From an uncultured SAR116 cluster alpha proteobacterium (GTDB taxonomy: Bacteria; Pseudomonadota; Alphaproteobacteria; Puniceispirillales; Marisalimonadaceae): a DNA stretch of 64,000 bases. Position 1 is the stretch's first letter. The number at the start of each line of letters is the position of its first letter. Shown in pieces: positions 44,818-53,423 of this stretch. Position numbers and translations under genes: made by a program. The DNA lies in NCBI GenBank assembly GCA_902619485.1, contig CACNEF010000001.1, positions 62,001-126,000 of the forward strand. The letters are read 5' to 3'. The notes beneath the pieces are model-generated. The model saw only the letters and a list, made by a program, of their open reading frames with translations, made no database searches and was not told where the DNA came from.

Positions 44818-44868
44818 GGCAGGGATAACCTTAATTGAACCGGGAGCCTTGCGGCACTAGTTTTTGAG
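44818..44868 (-). repeat. Degraded tRNA-Leu 3' fragment (putative att site)
   Basis: On the plus strand the words GAACCGGGA, GCCTTGCGGCACT and GTTTTTGAG occur in the same order as in the tRNA-Leu at 49202. There are six mismatches and one gap. Four of the mismatches hit the T-arm, so this copy could not fold. The 5' half of a tRNA is absent. The similarity stops right after the anticodon loop. This is a leftover of the tRNA end displaced when the island inserted. Confidence 0.82.
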
Positions 44869-45447
44869 TTACTTGATGACAATTATGCATAATCAACATA
44901 GTAAAGTAATTATAGGTATTCTCCTAATTCTAGATTAATTGTTATTCTGTATTGTATACACAGTCAAGCCAGTTTAGTTGATTTTTGTACCATTTTTCGG
45001 ACCATATATTTATCAGTCATGGAGAATAAGTTGACGGTACTCGTCATTATAGCTTTAGCGATATTGATATTTACTTTGTATTTTCTATTTAATTGGTCTA
45101 TGAGCATTGGACTGTCACGTTATTTTGTTGATAAATAAGTGTCAACATACGAATGACACACCTAGATTTAACATTAAGAGAATTTCAAATATCCAATAAG
45201 TCTCTTGATTCAAGCTGTAAAGAAATTGGAGTATAATTCTATAATTTAGTTTGTATTTTCGATATATAAGTAAATTCGATTTATGCTGTTTTATTAGACA
45301 TTAATTAAAATGATTAACTGATTTAGCTTATTTTTTTAGCATCCTGAGCTTTCAGTAAAAAAAAAGCCGATTAGAAATTGTATTATATAACGCAAATAAT
45401 AATTTCCTGTAAATATTCAACTTAACGCAAACATAGGAGTATGTAAT
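44869..45447. other. Left part of island without large genes
   Basis: This 579-bp stretch contains the 39-residue ORF at 45019 and otherwise only short open frames (20 to 27 codons). No integrase remnant is recognised. The 100 bases before the solute-binding protein gene should carry its promoter. An AGGAG ribosome site lies at 45435-45439, eight bases before that gene. The stretch is AT-rich, unlike the cargo genes. Confidence 0.5.
45019..45138 (+). CDS. 39-residue hydrophobic small protein (not in ORF track)
   Basis: The frame reads MENKLTVLVIIALAILIFTLYFLF, then NWSMSIGLSRYFVDK. It is one transmembrane helix with a short basic tail. The pattern of helix followed by a FVDK-like tail reminds me of the tiny alphaproteobacterial membrane proteins often mislabelled glyceraldehyde-3-phosphate dehydrogenase, whose C-terminus reads like LARKFVDLIEWLAF; this copy would then be shortened. 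No Shine-Dalgarno is evident. It is inside the island. The gene may be real, a remnant, or chance. Confidence 0.35.
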   Translation: MENKLTVLVIIALAILIFTLYFLFNWSMSIGLSRYFVDK

Positions 45448-46302
45448 ATGCAAACAACTAAATTTTCACGCCGTCAAGTTTTAGTCACTGCTGCCTCGGG
45501 TTTGGCAGTATCAATGTTAGCACCTGGTTTAGCTCGCGCAGCAAGTAAAACTTTATCTGATGTGAAAGCGTCGGGAGTATTGCAAATCGGATGTGAAGCA
45601 ACGTATCCGCCTTTTACTTTTCGGGACGCGGGTAAGATAGTGGGCTATGATGTCGATTTAGCAGCTTTGATGTGTTCTTCATTAGGGGTTAAGCCAGAAT
45701 TTATTGACACGCAGTGGTCAGGTGTAATTCCAGCGCTTTATGCTGGAAGGTTCGATGTGATTATGTCGTCTATGAGTTACCGTAAAGAGCGTTTAAAAAA
45801 GGTTGCTTTTTCTATTCCGTATGCTGAAGCAAGCCAAGCTATGCTTATTCGAGCAGATGATGCCTCAAAAATCATGTCGGTGAAAGATCTTTCAGGCAAA
45901 GTACTTGGAGTTAAACTTGGATCACCTGGTGAAATGATGAAGCCGGCTCTTGAAAAAGAAATCGTAGCCGCCAAAGGAAAGGGTTTTTCTGATGTAAAAA
46001 TTTATGATGATCATCCCTCTGCATACCTTGCGCTCAGTCAAGGAACAGTTGATGGTGTGCTTAACACTCTGCCAACATTAGGAAAAGTGATGAAGGACCG
46101 TCCAGGTGCATATGCATTAGTACGCCCAGTAGGAAAGTTGAATTGGGCAGGAATAGCAGCGCGTAAAGAAGATACAGAAATTGTCAAATGGATGGATGCT
46201 GAACTCACGAGGCTGAAAGATAGCGGAGAGATTTACGCATTGCAAGAAAAGTGGTTTGGGTTCAAAATGCAACTGTCAGACACAATTCCTTCGTTTGCGT
46301 GA
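45448..46302 (+). CDS. Family 3 (polar amino acid-type) solute-binding protein, Tat-exported
   Basis: This periplasmic receptor feeds the adjacent ABC permease. The signal has a twin-arginine motif, FSRRQVL, followed by a hydrophobic stretch and GLARA, so it is exported folded by Tat, which is less common than Sec for this family. The mature part shows GCEATYPPFTFRDAGKIVGYDVDLAALM, the family 3 ligand-binding N-lobe, and later FDVIMSSMSYRKERL. The conserved ligand arginine (SMSYRKER region) and aspartate are consistent with an amino-acid-like or zwitterionic ligand. Strong AGGAG ribosome site. First gene of the island operon. Confidence 0.9.
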   Translation: MQTTKFSRRQVLVTAASGLAVSMLAPGLARAASKTLSDVKASGVLQIGCEATYPPFTFRDAGKIVGYDVDLAALMCSSLGVKPEFIDTQWSGVIPALYAGRFDVIMSSMSYRKERLKKVAFSIPYAEASQAMLIRADDASKIMSVKDLSGKVLGVKLGSPGEMMKPALEKEIVAAKGKGFSDVKIYDDHPSAYLALSQGTVDGVLNTLPTLGKVMKDRPGAYALVRPVGKLNWAGIAARKEDTEIVKWMDAELTRLKDSGEIYALQEKWFGFKMQLSDTIPSFA

Positions 46303-46317
46303 TAGCTAGTTTAACTT

Positions 46318-46351
46318 ACCTTGTCCCTTTAATAGCTTAGGGGGACAAGGT
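46318..46351 (+). promoter_or_regulatory. Intercistronic hairpin between binding protein and permease
   Basis: ACCTTGTCCC and GGGACAAGGT are perfectly complementary over ten bases with a 14-base loop, between the solute-binding protein stop and the permease start. No U-tract follows, so it is not a standard terminator. Such hairpins often protect the upstream mRNA and give more binding protein than permease, which fits transporter stoichiometry. It is also possible that it acts as a weak terminator. Confidence 0.7.
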
Positions 46352-46366
46352 TAAAAAGGTGATTAT

Positions 46367-47020
46367 ATGACTATTGATTGGGGCATTATATTTAAAAGCA
46401 TTCCACTCCTTGGTCATGGTGTAGTAGTAACGTTGCAAGTCTCAGCACTAGCATCTGTCTTAGGTTTGATGCTTGGTGTAGTTTTGGGTTTGTGTTCACT
46501 GTCGCATAGCAGAGCCCTTCGTTGGATTGTTGCTGGTTATGTTGATTTTATACGCGGTACACCGTTGCTGATCCAAATTTTTCTAGTTTTTTTTGCACTC
46601 CCTGCGCTTGGTGTTCGATTTGATGAATTTTGGGCCGGTGTAGTCGCACTTTCTTTGAATTCCGCAGCATTCGTAGCTGAAGTTGTGCGAGGTGGCGTTG
46701 GGTCTATTGAGCGAGGCCAGTCCGAAGCAGCAACTGCCATAGGCATGCGACATAGGCAAATTCTAATATATATTTTACTTCCACAAGCTTATAGACAAAT
46801 GGTTCCGCCACTGACAAACGAGCTAATAAGCTTAGTAAAAAATTCATCTTTACTCTCGGTAATATCAGTATATGAACTAACAAGAGCAGGTCAGGCAATA
46901 ATCTCAGTGCACTTTGTGCCATTTGAGATTTATACTCTGCTAGCGGTGTATTATTATGTTCTTATTAAAGTATTAAGCTGGTTGTCAGGTCGACTTGAGC
47001 GGAGGCTTCCAACATGGTAA
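46367..47020 (+). CDS. Polar amino acid-type ABC transporter permease
   Basis: A 217-residue inner-membrane permease of the HisM/GlnP type, with five or so hydrophobic segments. The coupling EAA-like loop is [29 protein letters not shown], as in this family, and [19 protein letters not shown] is the usual N-terminal signature. A single permease gene suggests a homodimer. It overlaps the ATPase gene by 7 bp. Arginines are coded mainly by CGN, unlike in neighbouring chromosome genes. Confidence 0.92.
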   Translation: MTIDWGIIFKSIPLLGHGVVVTLQVSALASVLGLMLGVVLGLCSLSHSRALRWIVAGYVDFIRGTPLLIQIFLVFFALPALGVRFDEFWAGVVALSLNSAAFVAEVVRGGVGSIERGQSEAATAIGMRHRQILIYILLPQAYRQMVPPLTNELISLVKNSSLLSVISVYELTRAGQAIISVHFVPFEIYTLLAVYYYVLIKVLSWLSGRLERRLPTW

Positions 47021-47760
47021 CTCCGGTAATCCAGGTGCAAGATCTTAGCAAAAGCTTTGGAGATAATTCTGTGTTACGTCGTGTATCGATGGATGTAGCT
47101 ACTGGTGAAACTGTTGTAATTATTGGAGCATCTGGTTCAGGTAAGACCACCTTTCTACGCTGCCTAAATAGATTGGAGGAGCCTGGCGCTGGTACTATAC
47201 GGTTAGATGGAAACCCAATGGTGAATAGTGGTTCTGAAAAACTTATCGCAGACCAACGCAGTCAATTTGGCTTTGTTTTCCAAAGGTTCAATCTATTTCC
47301 TCATTTTTCTGCCCTAGATAATGTAGCTATCGGGCCTGAAAAGGTTCGTGGGATGTCTAAGTCGGATGCAAGAGCTCTCGCCGCAGCTGAACTTAAACGG
47401 GTTCATATGTCTGATCACGTAATGAAGCGTCCAGTTCAGCTATCCGGTGGGCAACAGCAAAGAGTAGCAATAGCACGAGCACTAGCAATGAAGCCTAGAG
47501 TTATGCTGTTTGATGAACCAACTTCGGCCCTGGATCCTGAATTGGTTCAAGAGGTGCTAGATGTGATGAAGGAATTAGCAAACGGAGGTATGACTATGGT
47601 AGTAGTTACCCATGAAATGAATTTTGCGCGTGAAGTTGCAGACCGCGTAATTTATATGGAAAATGGTAGGATTGCTGAGGAGGGTCCACCAGAAATTTTG
47701 TTCAGAGAACCAAAATCGCCTGGTGCACAGCGGTTTCTTAGGCATTTGAACCATGAGTGA
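47014..47760 (+). CDS. Polar amino acid-type ABC transporter ATP-binding protein
   Basis: A cytosolic ATPase of the GlnQ/HisP type (248 residues). It has Walker [11 protein letters not shown]-loop [15 protein letters not shown], signature [15 protein letters not shown], Walker [13 protein letters not shown] and the switch histidine in [16 protein letters not shown]. It energises the permease just upstream, whose last bases it overlaps. Its own end overlaps the amidohydrolase start by 8 bp, so transport and hydrolysis are coupled at translation. Confidence 0.94.
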   Translation: MVTPVIQVQDLSKSFGDNSVLRRVSMDVATGETVVIIGASGSGKTTFLRCLNRLEEPGAGTIRLDGNPMVNSGSEKLIADQRSQFGFVFQRFNLFPHFSALDNVAIGPEKVRGMSKSDARALAAAELKRVHMSDHVMKRPVQLSGGQQQRVAIARALAMKPRVMLFDEPTSALDPELVQEVLDVMKELANGGMTMVVVTHEMNFAREVADRVIYMENGRIAEEGPPEILFREPKSPGAQRFLRHLNHE

Positions 47761-49126
47761 GGCTCTTGCAACACCAGATATGATCGTAGCAGGAGGCACT
47801 CTGCTTACCTCAGATCCCAGTAGACCTTACATCCAAGAAGGTTGGGTAGTTATAGATAACGGCCGAATACAGTCAATTCAAGACAAAAAGCCGGACAGGT
47901 TTCACCCGGCAACAAAAGTAATAGATGCGAAGGGGTTTGTCATTACACCTGGGTTTGTTAATGTCCATACCCATGCTATCCTTAGTATGGTTCGCGGAGT
48001 GGCAGAAGATATGGGGTTTGCGCCGGCTTATACCATTGGTGTGCCTCATGGACATGATCCAAGCCCAGAAGAGGCATATGCTATGGCTCAGCTGGGCGGT
48101 TTAGAAGCACTCCTCTTCGGATCAACTATAATCAACGATACCTTCACACACCAGAATATTTCACTTCCAGCGATGGCTGAAACAGGGATCAGAGCATGGG
48201 GCTGTGGAAGAATCCACGATGTTGATTTTACACGCGTACATCTCGGTGAGTGGACCTATAACACAGAAATAGGAGAACATACTCTCAGGGAAGCCTCGGA
48301 ACTGATTGAAGAATACCACGATCCAATTAGTCTACGCACTGGGGTGGTTTTAGCACCTCACGCGCCAGATACTTGTTCGCCAGATCTATTGCGCCAAGTT
48401 CGAAATATGCGTGACCACAAAGGATTGCGGATCAACACTCATGTTTCACAAAGTCAAGTTGAAGTTGATTTCATTCGAGAACGTGACAAGATGAGTCCAC
48501 CTGAATTATTGGAAGATGTCGGACTGCTAGATAATCGTTTAATTGGTGCGCATTGTATACACGTATCGAAAACAGATATTGAGAGACTTGGACGCGCAGG
48601 CGCACATCTGGCTCATATAGCTAAGGGCAATCAAACACACGGTCAGGTGGCGCCGACCAGTGCTCTGCGTCGCGCGGGTATGAATTTGGCACTTTCAACC
48701 GACAACATGCATGCTGATATGGTGGAATTGATGAGATGGGCTTTAGCTTCAGGTCGTTTACAAGATGGTAAGATTACCAATGATTGGCAGCCTGCCAATG
48801 TATTTGAGGCTGCTACAATTGGAGGTGCGCGGGCGCTTGGTCTGGAAGACGAGGTTGGTTCTTTAACAGTTGGTAAACGCGCTGATTTAGTAATGTTTGA
48901 CTTTAGGCGCCCACATTTGAGACCGCTTACAAACGTGTTGGGAACACTTGTACACACAGGACAGGGTCGAGACGTAGATACAGTCATTGTGGAGGGCGAG
49001 GTTGTTGTTTCTGGTGGAGAGCCACTACGAGTGGACAAATTAGCTGTTCTTGAAGCTGCAGAAACTGCAGCCGCTGCGCTATGGCGCCGAGCGCGATCAG
49101 AAGAGTTAGCGTTTTCAAAAAGTTAA
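47753..49126 (+). CDS. Amidohydrolase/deaminase of the TRZ/ATZ-MtaD type
   Basis: A cytosolic metal-dependent hydrolase of 457 residues. Metal ligands are H72 and H74 ([11 protein letters not shown]), H230 (RINTHVSQ), H267 ([10 protein letters not shown]) and D317 ([10 protein letters not shown]), the TIM-barrel pattern of the TRZ/ATZ and S-adenosylhomocysteine/guanine deaminase group. The position after an amino acid-type importer suggests it opens or deaminates an imported nitrogen compound, possibly a cyclic amidine or N-heterocycle. The substrate cannot be named. It has high GC and CGN arginine codons. The tRNA-Leu follows 75 bp later. Confidence 0.9.
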   Translation: MSEALATPDMIVAGGTLLTSDPSRPYIQEGWVVIDNGRIQSIQDKKPDRFHPATKVIDAKGFVITPGFVNVHTHAILSMVRGVAEDMGFAPAYTIGVPHGHDPSPEEAYAMAQLGGLEALLFGSTIINDTFTHQNISLPAMAETGIRAWGCGRIHDVDFTRVHLGEWTYNTEIGEHTLREASELIEEYHDPISLRTGVVLAPHAPDTCSPDLLRQVRNMRDHKGLRINTHVSQSQVEVDFIRERDKMSPPELLEDVGLLDNRLIGAHCIHVSKTDIERLGRAGAHLAHIAKGNQTHGQVAPTSALRRAGMNLALSTDNMHADMVELMRWALASGRLQDGKITNDWQPANVFEAATIGGARALGLEDEVGSLTVGKRADLVMFDFRRPHLRPLTNVLGTLVHTGQGRDVDTVIVEGEVVVSGGEPLRVDKLAVLEAAETAAAALWRRARSEELAFSKS

Positions 49127-49201
49127 ATTTTAAGAATGTTGGTTGAATTCAAAACTACGAATAATCCTCTAAACACCCTACCTACATTTATTTATGAAGT
49201 T

Positions 49202-49286
49202 TGGTAGGGATACCCGGAATCGAACCGGGAAGCCTTGCGGCACTGGTTTTTGAGACCAGCGTGTTTACCTATTTCACCATATCCCC
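49202..49286 (-). tRNA. tRNA-Leu (anticodon CAA)
   Basis: The minus strand folds as a full cloverleaf with a long variable arm. Acceptor GGGGATA pairs with TATCCCT (one G-U at the first pair), the anticodon stem CTGGT/ACCAG frames a CTCAAAA loop with anticodon CAA, the variable arm is TGCCGCAAGGCTT, and the T-arm CCCGG-TTCGATT-CCGGG is perfect. ACCA is encoded at the 3' end. It reads UUG leucine codons. It marks the right end of the genomic island. Confidence 0.95.
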
Positions 49287-49377
49287 AAATAATTATTTCA
49301 ATTACCTATTTAATACTTATAACAATGTTAATAAATTTAAAATATTAATTTAATTTTTTTAATATATAACAAGCAAC

Positions 49378-49977
49378 ATGATATTCTTAAGTATAAAAAC
49401 TAAAATTGATCTTTTAATTGAAAAAGCAAAATATAATGCGAAAAAACCCTTAGCCGAAAAAATTCTTGGCTTTATTTCTTCAATAGAATCAATAATTTTT
49501 CCTATTCCAGTTGATCCATTTCTTGCAGGATTGACTTTAGCAGCCCCAAAAAAAGCATTCAAATTTGGATTATTTTGTACAATTGGCTCAGTTATTGGAG
49601 GTGTTATAGGATGGTTACTTGGTTATTTTATCGGACCTTCAATTGAAAATATATTATTGAACATTCCTTGGTTTACCGAAGAAAAATTTATGTCAGTAAA
49701 GTCAGCCTATAATGAAAATGGTATGCTTATAATTTTTTTAGGAGCATTTACACCTCTTCCATACAAAATTATTACCATTACAAGTGGTATAGCTGGAATA
49801 AACATCATTGGGTTTATATTAATGTCTCTTGTAGGTAGGGGTATGAGATTTTTTATGGTTGCATATTTAACAAAATTTTTTGGGATGCCTGCTTTATTAT
49901 TTTTACAGAGACATTTTCTTTTATCTTCTAGTATATTAGGAATAGCAATTATTGTATTTTCGATTTATGTTTTTTAG
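49378..49977 (+). CDS. YqaA-like SNARE-associated (DedA-related) membrane protein
   Basis: A 199-residue protein with four or five hydrophobic segments. The pattern ESIIFPIPVDPFLAGLTLAAPKKAFKFGLFCTIGSVIGGVIGWLLGYFIG followed by FLGAFTPLPYKIITITSGI is typical of YqaA-type relatives of the DedA/SNARE-associated family. These affect membrane homeostasis or lipid transport; the precise role is open. It is followed at once by dsbB and coq7, with stops and starts touching, so the three form one transcript. Confidence 0.82.
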   Translation: MIFLSIKTKIDLLIEKAKYNAKKPLAEKILGFISSIESIIFPIPVDPFLAGLTLAAPKKAFKFGLFCTIGSVIGGVIGWLLGYFIGPSIENILLNIPWFTEEKFMSVKSAYNENGMLIIFLGAFTPLPYKIITITSGIAGINIIGFILMSLVGRGMRFFMVAYLTKFFGMPALLFLQRHFLLSSSILGIAIIVFSIYVF

Positions 49978-50460
49978 ATGTCCACAAGTAATATTTTCAA
50001 AATTTCGTTTATTATTTCATCTTTAATGCTACTTTCAGCTTTTTATTTAGAGTATTTTCATGGTGCTTTACCCTGCGATCTTTGTATCACTCAAAGATGG
50101 TTTCATAGTTCAATCATTGCTTATAGTTTCATAATTATTTTAATTATTAACAAAACTTTGATTTCTAACAAACTTCTTTTACTAGTTGGAGCTATTCTTT
50201 GGCTTTCAAGCTCTTTAGCAGGGTTATATCATTTTGGAATAGAGATGAATTTTTGGACTGGTCCTGATGAGTGTTCATCAAATATTGATTTTTCAAAAGA
50301 TACACTTACATATTTATTACAAAAATCTACTATCAAGTGTGACGAAGTAATGTTTGAAATATTAGGATTATCTCTTGCTGGTTGGAACGCGCTAGCTTCA
50401 TTCTTTATCTTCTTAGTAGCTATTATTTTATTATTTAACAAAAGGCTAATGAAAATATGA
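49978..50460 (+). CDS. dsbB: Disulfide bond formation protein DsbB
   Basis: An inner-membrane quinone reductase that reoxidises DsbA. There are four hydrophobic helices. The first periplasmic cysteine pair is C33 and C36 in LPCDLCITQR. The second pair is in the periplasmic loop at PDECSSN and TIKCDEV. This is the DsbB pattern; 160 residues is normal. It begins right after the yqaA stop codon and overlaps coq7 by 4 bp. Its quinone partner fits the coq7 neighbour only loosely. Confidence 0.88.
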   Translation: MSTSNIFKISFIISSLMLLSAFYLEYFHGALPCDLCITQRWFHSSIIAYSFIIILIINKTLISNKLLLLVGAILWLSSSLAGLYHFGIEMNFWTGPDECSSNIDFSKDTLTYLLQKSTIKCDEVMFEILGLSLAGWNALASFFIFLVAIILLFNKRLMKI

Positions 50461-50981
50461 ATAAGAAATCAGTCAAAAATCATATCGATTCAATATTAAG
50501 AGTAGATCACGCTGGAGAAACCGCAGCTGCCAAAATATATGATGGTCAATTAGCAGTACTAAAAAACACACCGGTTGGCCCAACAATTCAGCATATGAAA
50601 GACCAAGAACAAGAACACCTAGATACATTCAATAAACTTTTATATGAAAATGATACTAGACCCACAGCATTGCTTCCACTTTGGAATGTAATGGGCTTTG
50701 GCCTTGGCGTTGCTAGTGCTGTAATGGGTGAAAAGGCGGCTATGGCTTGTACTATTGCAGTGGAAGAAGTGATCGGAGAGCATTATGCAAAGCAAGCGGA
50801 GTCCCTGAATGATGATCATAAAGAACTTAAATCAACTTTAATGAAGTTCAGAGATGATGAGTTAGATCATCTTGAAACAGGTGTTGAACATGACGGAGAA
50901 AACGCGCCTGGTTATGAAATAATGAAAGCTATTGTACAACTTGGGTGCAGAACAGCTATTAAAATTTCAGAAAAAATTTAA
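50457..50981 (+). CDS. coq7: Demethoxyubiquinone hydroxylase Coq7
   Basis: A di-iron membrane-associated hydroxylase late in ubiquinone synthesis. The carboxylate/histidine motifs are RVDHAGETAAAKIYDGQL, DQEQEHLDTFNKLL, VEEVIGEHYAKQ and DDELDHLETGVEH, matching the Coq7 EX~EXXH pattern. Length 174 residues is normal. It ends the yqaA-dsbB-coq7 run, 6 bp from the convergent HNH gene. The UbiA gene at the left of the window belongs to the same pathway. Confidence 0.94.
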   Translation: MNKKSVKNHIDSILRVDHAGETAAAKIYDGQLAVLKNTPVGPTIQHMKDQEQEHLDTFNKLLYENDTRPTALLPLWNVMGFGLGVASAVMGEKAAMACTIAVEEVIGEHYAKQAESLNDDHKELKSTLMKFRDDELDHLETGVEHDGENAPGYEIMKAIVQLGCRTAIKISEKI

Positions 50982-50987
50982 TTAAAC

Positions 50988-51545
50988 TTAACTTTCTAGT
51001 TCTGTATCCCAATACAAAAAATCCCGCCAAGATTCATGCAAATAATTTGGAGGGAAATGCCTTCCATTTCTTTTAAGCAAATTAGTTGTTGGAGCTTCAG
51101 GTTTAATTATTGGAAACATATTTATTTCCTTGGCATTTTTACTTCCCTTTTTGAAGTTACAAGGTCTACATGCAGCTACCACATTTGTCCAATTAGTCTT
51201 TCCGCCCTTAGATCTAGGTATTACATGATCAAAAGTTAGATCGTACGACTTTTTAATTACACCACAATACTGACAGGAGAATTTATCTCTTAAAAAAACA
51301 TTAAATCTTGTAAACACTGGTGACTTTTGATTTTTTACATATTCTTTTAAAGAAATAACACTTGGCACTTTCATAGAAAACCCAGGCGACCTTACAACTT
51401 CTTCATATTCAGATACAATATTTACCCTATCAAGAAAAACAGCTTTTATCGTATCCTGCCATGACCATAATGATAATGGAAAATAACTTAGAGGTTGATA
51501 GTCAGCATTTAGAACTAAAGTAGGAGAGAATGAAGAAGCAGTCAT
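50988..51545 (-). CDS. HNH endonuclease domain protein
   Basis: A 185-residue protein. The HNH domain is FSCQYCGVIKKSYDLTFDHVIPRSKGGKTNWTNVVAACRPCNFKKGSK, with two CxxC zinc pairs and the DHVIP/N/N residues in place. The N-terminal half (VLNADYQPLSYFPLSLWSWQDTIKAVFLDRVNIV) is the segment found in the widespread housekeeping-type HNH proteins of proteobacteria. It may act on DNA, but the role in these bacteria is not known to me. Nothing links it to a mobile element. Confidence 0.9.
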   Translation of the reverse strand: MTASSFSPTLVLNADYQPLSYFPLSLWSWQDTIKAVFLDRVNIVSEYEEVVRSPGFSMKVPSVISLKEYVKNQKSPVFTRFNVFLRDKFSCQYCGVIKKSYDLTFDHVIPRSKGGKTNWTNVVAACRPCNFKKGSKNAKEINMFPIIKPEAPTTNLLKRNGRHFPPNYLHESWRDFLYWDTELES

Positions 51546-51630
51546 AAAATTTAATATTTAACTATGGTTATATTTATTATAATTCTAACAATATTACAAT
51601 TTAATGAAACTAAAAATTTATTTAAATGAT

Positions 51631-52287
51631 TTAATTTAATATTTTTAAAAATTCCATTCCTTTACTGATGCCTTCAGGATCAATTCCGTGAGCAAGATTT
51701 TGTCTAGATAAAGTTTGAGTGTTGAAACCAATTTTATTTAAGAGATTTTTCGATCTTTCTAATGACTCAAACGGTACAACTTCATCTTGTTCTCCATGAA
51801 CAAGTAATATTGGCGTGTTTGAGAATTTATGTTTGCCATTTGAAATTTTATCATTTGCGGCATCTATATTTTCTTGTCTTAATGCACCAGAATATCCAAT
51901 TATTGCACCTAGTTGTTTATCATTCATTAACAAACACTGCATACTCATCATAGCACCTTGTGAAAAACCAATTAGTATTACATCTTTAAAAGTTAAATTT
52001 AATTTTTTTGCTTCATTTTCAATTAATTCAAGCAAAACTAATGAAGCTTTAATAGCACCCTTTGGAATTTCCTCTATTGGGAACCATTGCCTTCCTTGTG
52101 GAGACATTTCACATGGATGAGGTGCATCAGGGGATATAAAGCTAGCATTTGGTAAGGCCATTCCAAAAGGATTAGCTAAATCAATTAAATCTTTTCCATC
52201 TGCACCATATCCATGAAGAAAAACAACTAACTTATTTGCATTTCCACCAGCAGGTGGATTCTGTCTATAAATTTTATTAATATTCAT
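51631..52287 (-). CDS. Phospholipase/carboxylesterase, YpfH type
   Basis: A 218-residue alpha/beta hydrolase. The oxyanion region [17 protein letters not shown], nucleophile [10 protein letters not shown] (GxSxG), acid region [12 protein letters not shown] and histidine HGIDPEG form the catalytic triad in the order of the lysophospholipase/carboxylesterase family. It is cytosolic by the absence of a signal. It stands alone on the minus strand. Substrate is a carboxylic or thioester of unknown identity. Confidence 0.88.
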   Translation of the reverse strand: MNINKIYRQNPPAGGNANKLVVFLHGYGADGKDLIDLANPFGMALPNASFISPDAPHPCEMSPQGRQWFPIEEIPKGAIKASLVLLELIENEAKKLNLTFKDVILIGFSQGAMMSMQCLLMNDKQLGAIIGYSGALRQENIDAANDKISNGKHKFSNTPILLVHGEQDEVVPFESLERSKNLLNKIGFNTQTLSRQNLAHGIDPEGISKGMEFLKILN

Positions 52288-52404
52288 TTTATACCTAATA
52301 TTATTGTACTAAATATATTATATAACCTACATAAAAAATTGTTACTTAAATTTTTAAAATTAGAGTATAATATATTTTCTTGGGAGATATATAAGATACA
52401 TTCT

Positions 52405-53421
52405 ATGAATGAAATAATAAATAATACAAATAAGTTAATCGATCCTTTTGGAAGAACCGTAGATTATTTAAGAGTATCTGTAACTGACAGGTGTGATTTC
52501 AGGTGCACCTATTGTATGGCAGAGGACATGCAATTTCTTCCTAAAAAAGATATTCTAAGTCTTGAAGAATTAGAGGATATCTGCAGAGTTTTTATGAGAC
52601 TTGGAACAAGAAAAATAAGATTAACAGGTGGAGAACCTTTAGTTAGAAAAGGTATCATGCAAGTTATAAATAACTTAGGAAAAGAAGTTGGAAATTCTCT
52701 TGATGAATTAACAATTACTACAAATGGCAGCCAATTAGAAACAAAAGCAGAAGAGCTATTTAATGCTGGCGTTAGACGAATTAACGTATCATTAGATCAT
52801 CTTGATCCTGATAAGTTTAGAGAAATAACAAGATGGGGAGACCTAGAAAAAGTAAAGAGAGGTCTTAAAAAAGCTCAGGAAGTTGGGCTTAAAATTAAAA
52901 TCAATACAGTAGCGATAAGTAATTTTAATCAATATCATTTACCTGAAATATTGGCATGGTGTGGAGAAGAAAATTTTGATATGACAATAATTGAAATAAT
53001 GCCAATGGGTGATATAGGTGGAGATACTCGATATGGACAATATCTTCCATTATCTGAGGTTAGAAAAGACCTTCAAAAAAAATTTACTCTTACTGATCTT
53101 CCAGAAAGAACTAGCGGTCCTGCTAGATACGTTTCTGTAAAGGAGACTAAAAATAAACTTGGATTTATTACCCCTTTAACTCATAACTTTTGTGAAAGTT
53201 GTAACAGAGTAAGACTTACCTGCACTGGAGTTCTTTACATGTGTCTAGGTCAAGATGATAATGCTGATTTAAAAACTGTATTGCGAAATAATGGTTTAAA
53301 TGCACTTGAAGATGCCATAAAAAAAGCAATAGAAAGAAAACCAAAAGGACATGATTTTGAAATCTCACGTCAGTCACCAAATATATCAGTAAACAGACAT
53401 ATGTCCCTGACAGGGGGATAA
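52405..53421 (+). CDS. moaA: GTP 3',8-cyclase MoaA
   Basis: This radical SAM enzyme performs the first step of molybdenum cofactor synthesis. The SAM cluster is [10 protein letters not shown] and the second [4Fe-4S] ligands are [21 protein letters not shown]; the C-terminal diglycine GG, required for activity, is present in SLTGG. The ORF track starts 22 codons early; ATG 52405 gives [25 protein letters not shown], the usual N-terminus, 338 residues. No riboswitch is evident upstream. Confidence 0.95.
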   Translation: MNEIINNTNKLIDPFGRTVDYLRVSVTDRCDFRCTYCMAEDMQFLPKKDILSLEELEDICRVFMRLGTRKIRLTGGEPLVRKGIMQVINNLGKEVGNSLDELTITTNGSQLETKAEELFNAGVRRINVSLDHLDPDKFREITRWGDLEKVKRGLKKAQEVGLKIKINTVAISNFNQYHLPEILAWCGEENFDMTIIEIMPMGDIGGDTRYGQYLPLSEVRKDLQKKFTLTDLPERTSGPARYVSVKETKNKLGFITPLTHNFCESCNRVRLTCTGVLYMCLGQDDNADLKTVLRNNGLNALEDAIKKAIERKPKGHDFEISRQSPNISVNRHMSLTGG

Positions 53422-53423
53422 CT

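Larger units (their letters stand above)
44818..49286. mobile_element. tRNA-Leu-associated genomic island, integrase-less
   Basis: Direct repeats bound this 4.4-kb block: the intact tRNA-Leu(CAA) at 49202-49286 and a degraded copy of its 3' portion at 44818-44868 (45 of 52 aligned positions identical by hand). Both lie in the same orientation, and the repeat ends in the anticodon loop, the usual crossover zone of tyrosine recombinases. The cargo is an ABC importer and an amidohydrolase. Sampled lines of the cargo count about 40-57% GC, against roughly 15-30% in flanks, and arginine is mainly CGN rather than AGA. No integrase or transposase is visible, so the island is immobile or was moved in trans. 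Confidence 0.8.

Noticed and set aside
44818-44868. Second tRNA-Leu gene
   Set aside because: The 5' half is missing and the T-arm pairs are broken; it is a fragment, treated as an att remnant.
44875-44937. 20-codon ORF (MTIMHNQH...) after the tRNA remnant
   Set aside because: Too short, no ribosome site, and no recognisable pattern.
45156-45239. 27-codon ORF (MTHLDLTL...) upstream of the binding-protein gene
   Set aside because: Short, no ribosome site, no recognisable family; probably chance.
48643-49038. Minus-strand ORF of 131 residues inside the amidohydrolase
   Set aside because: Shadow of a higher-GC gene; Ser/Thr/Pro-rich with no motif, whereas the plus strand has a complete metal site.
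50988-51545. HNH gene as homing endonuclease or defence element
   Set aside because: It is not inside an intron or near other defence genes, and it is of the common housekeeping type.
52288-52404. Molybdenum cofactor riboswitch before moaA
   Set aside because: The leader is AT-rich, without stable stems or the conserved elements of such a riboswitch.
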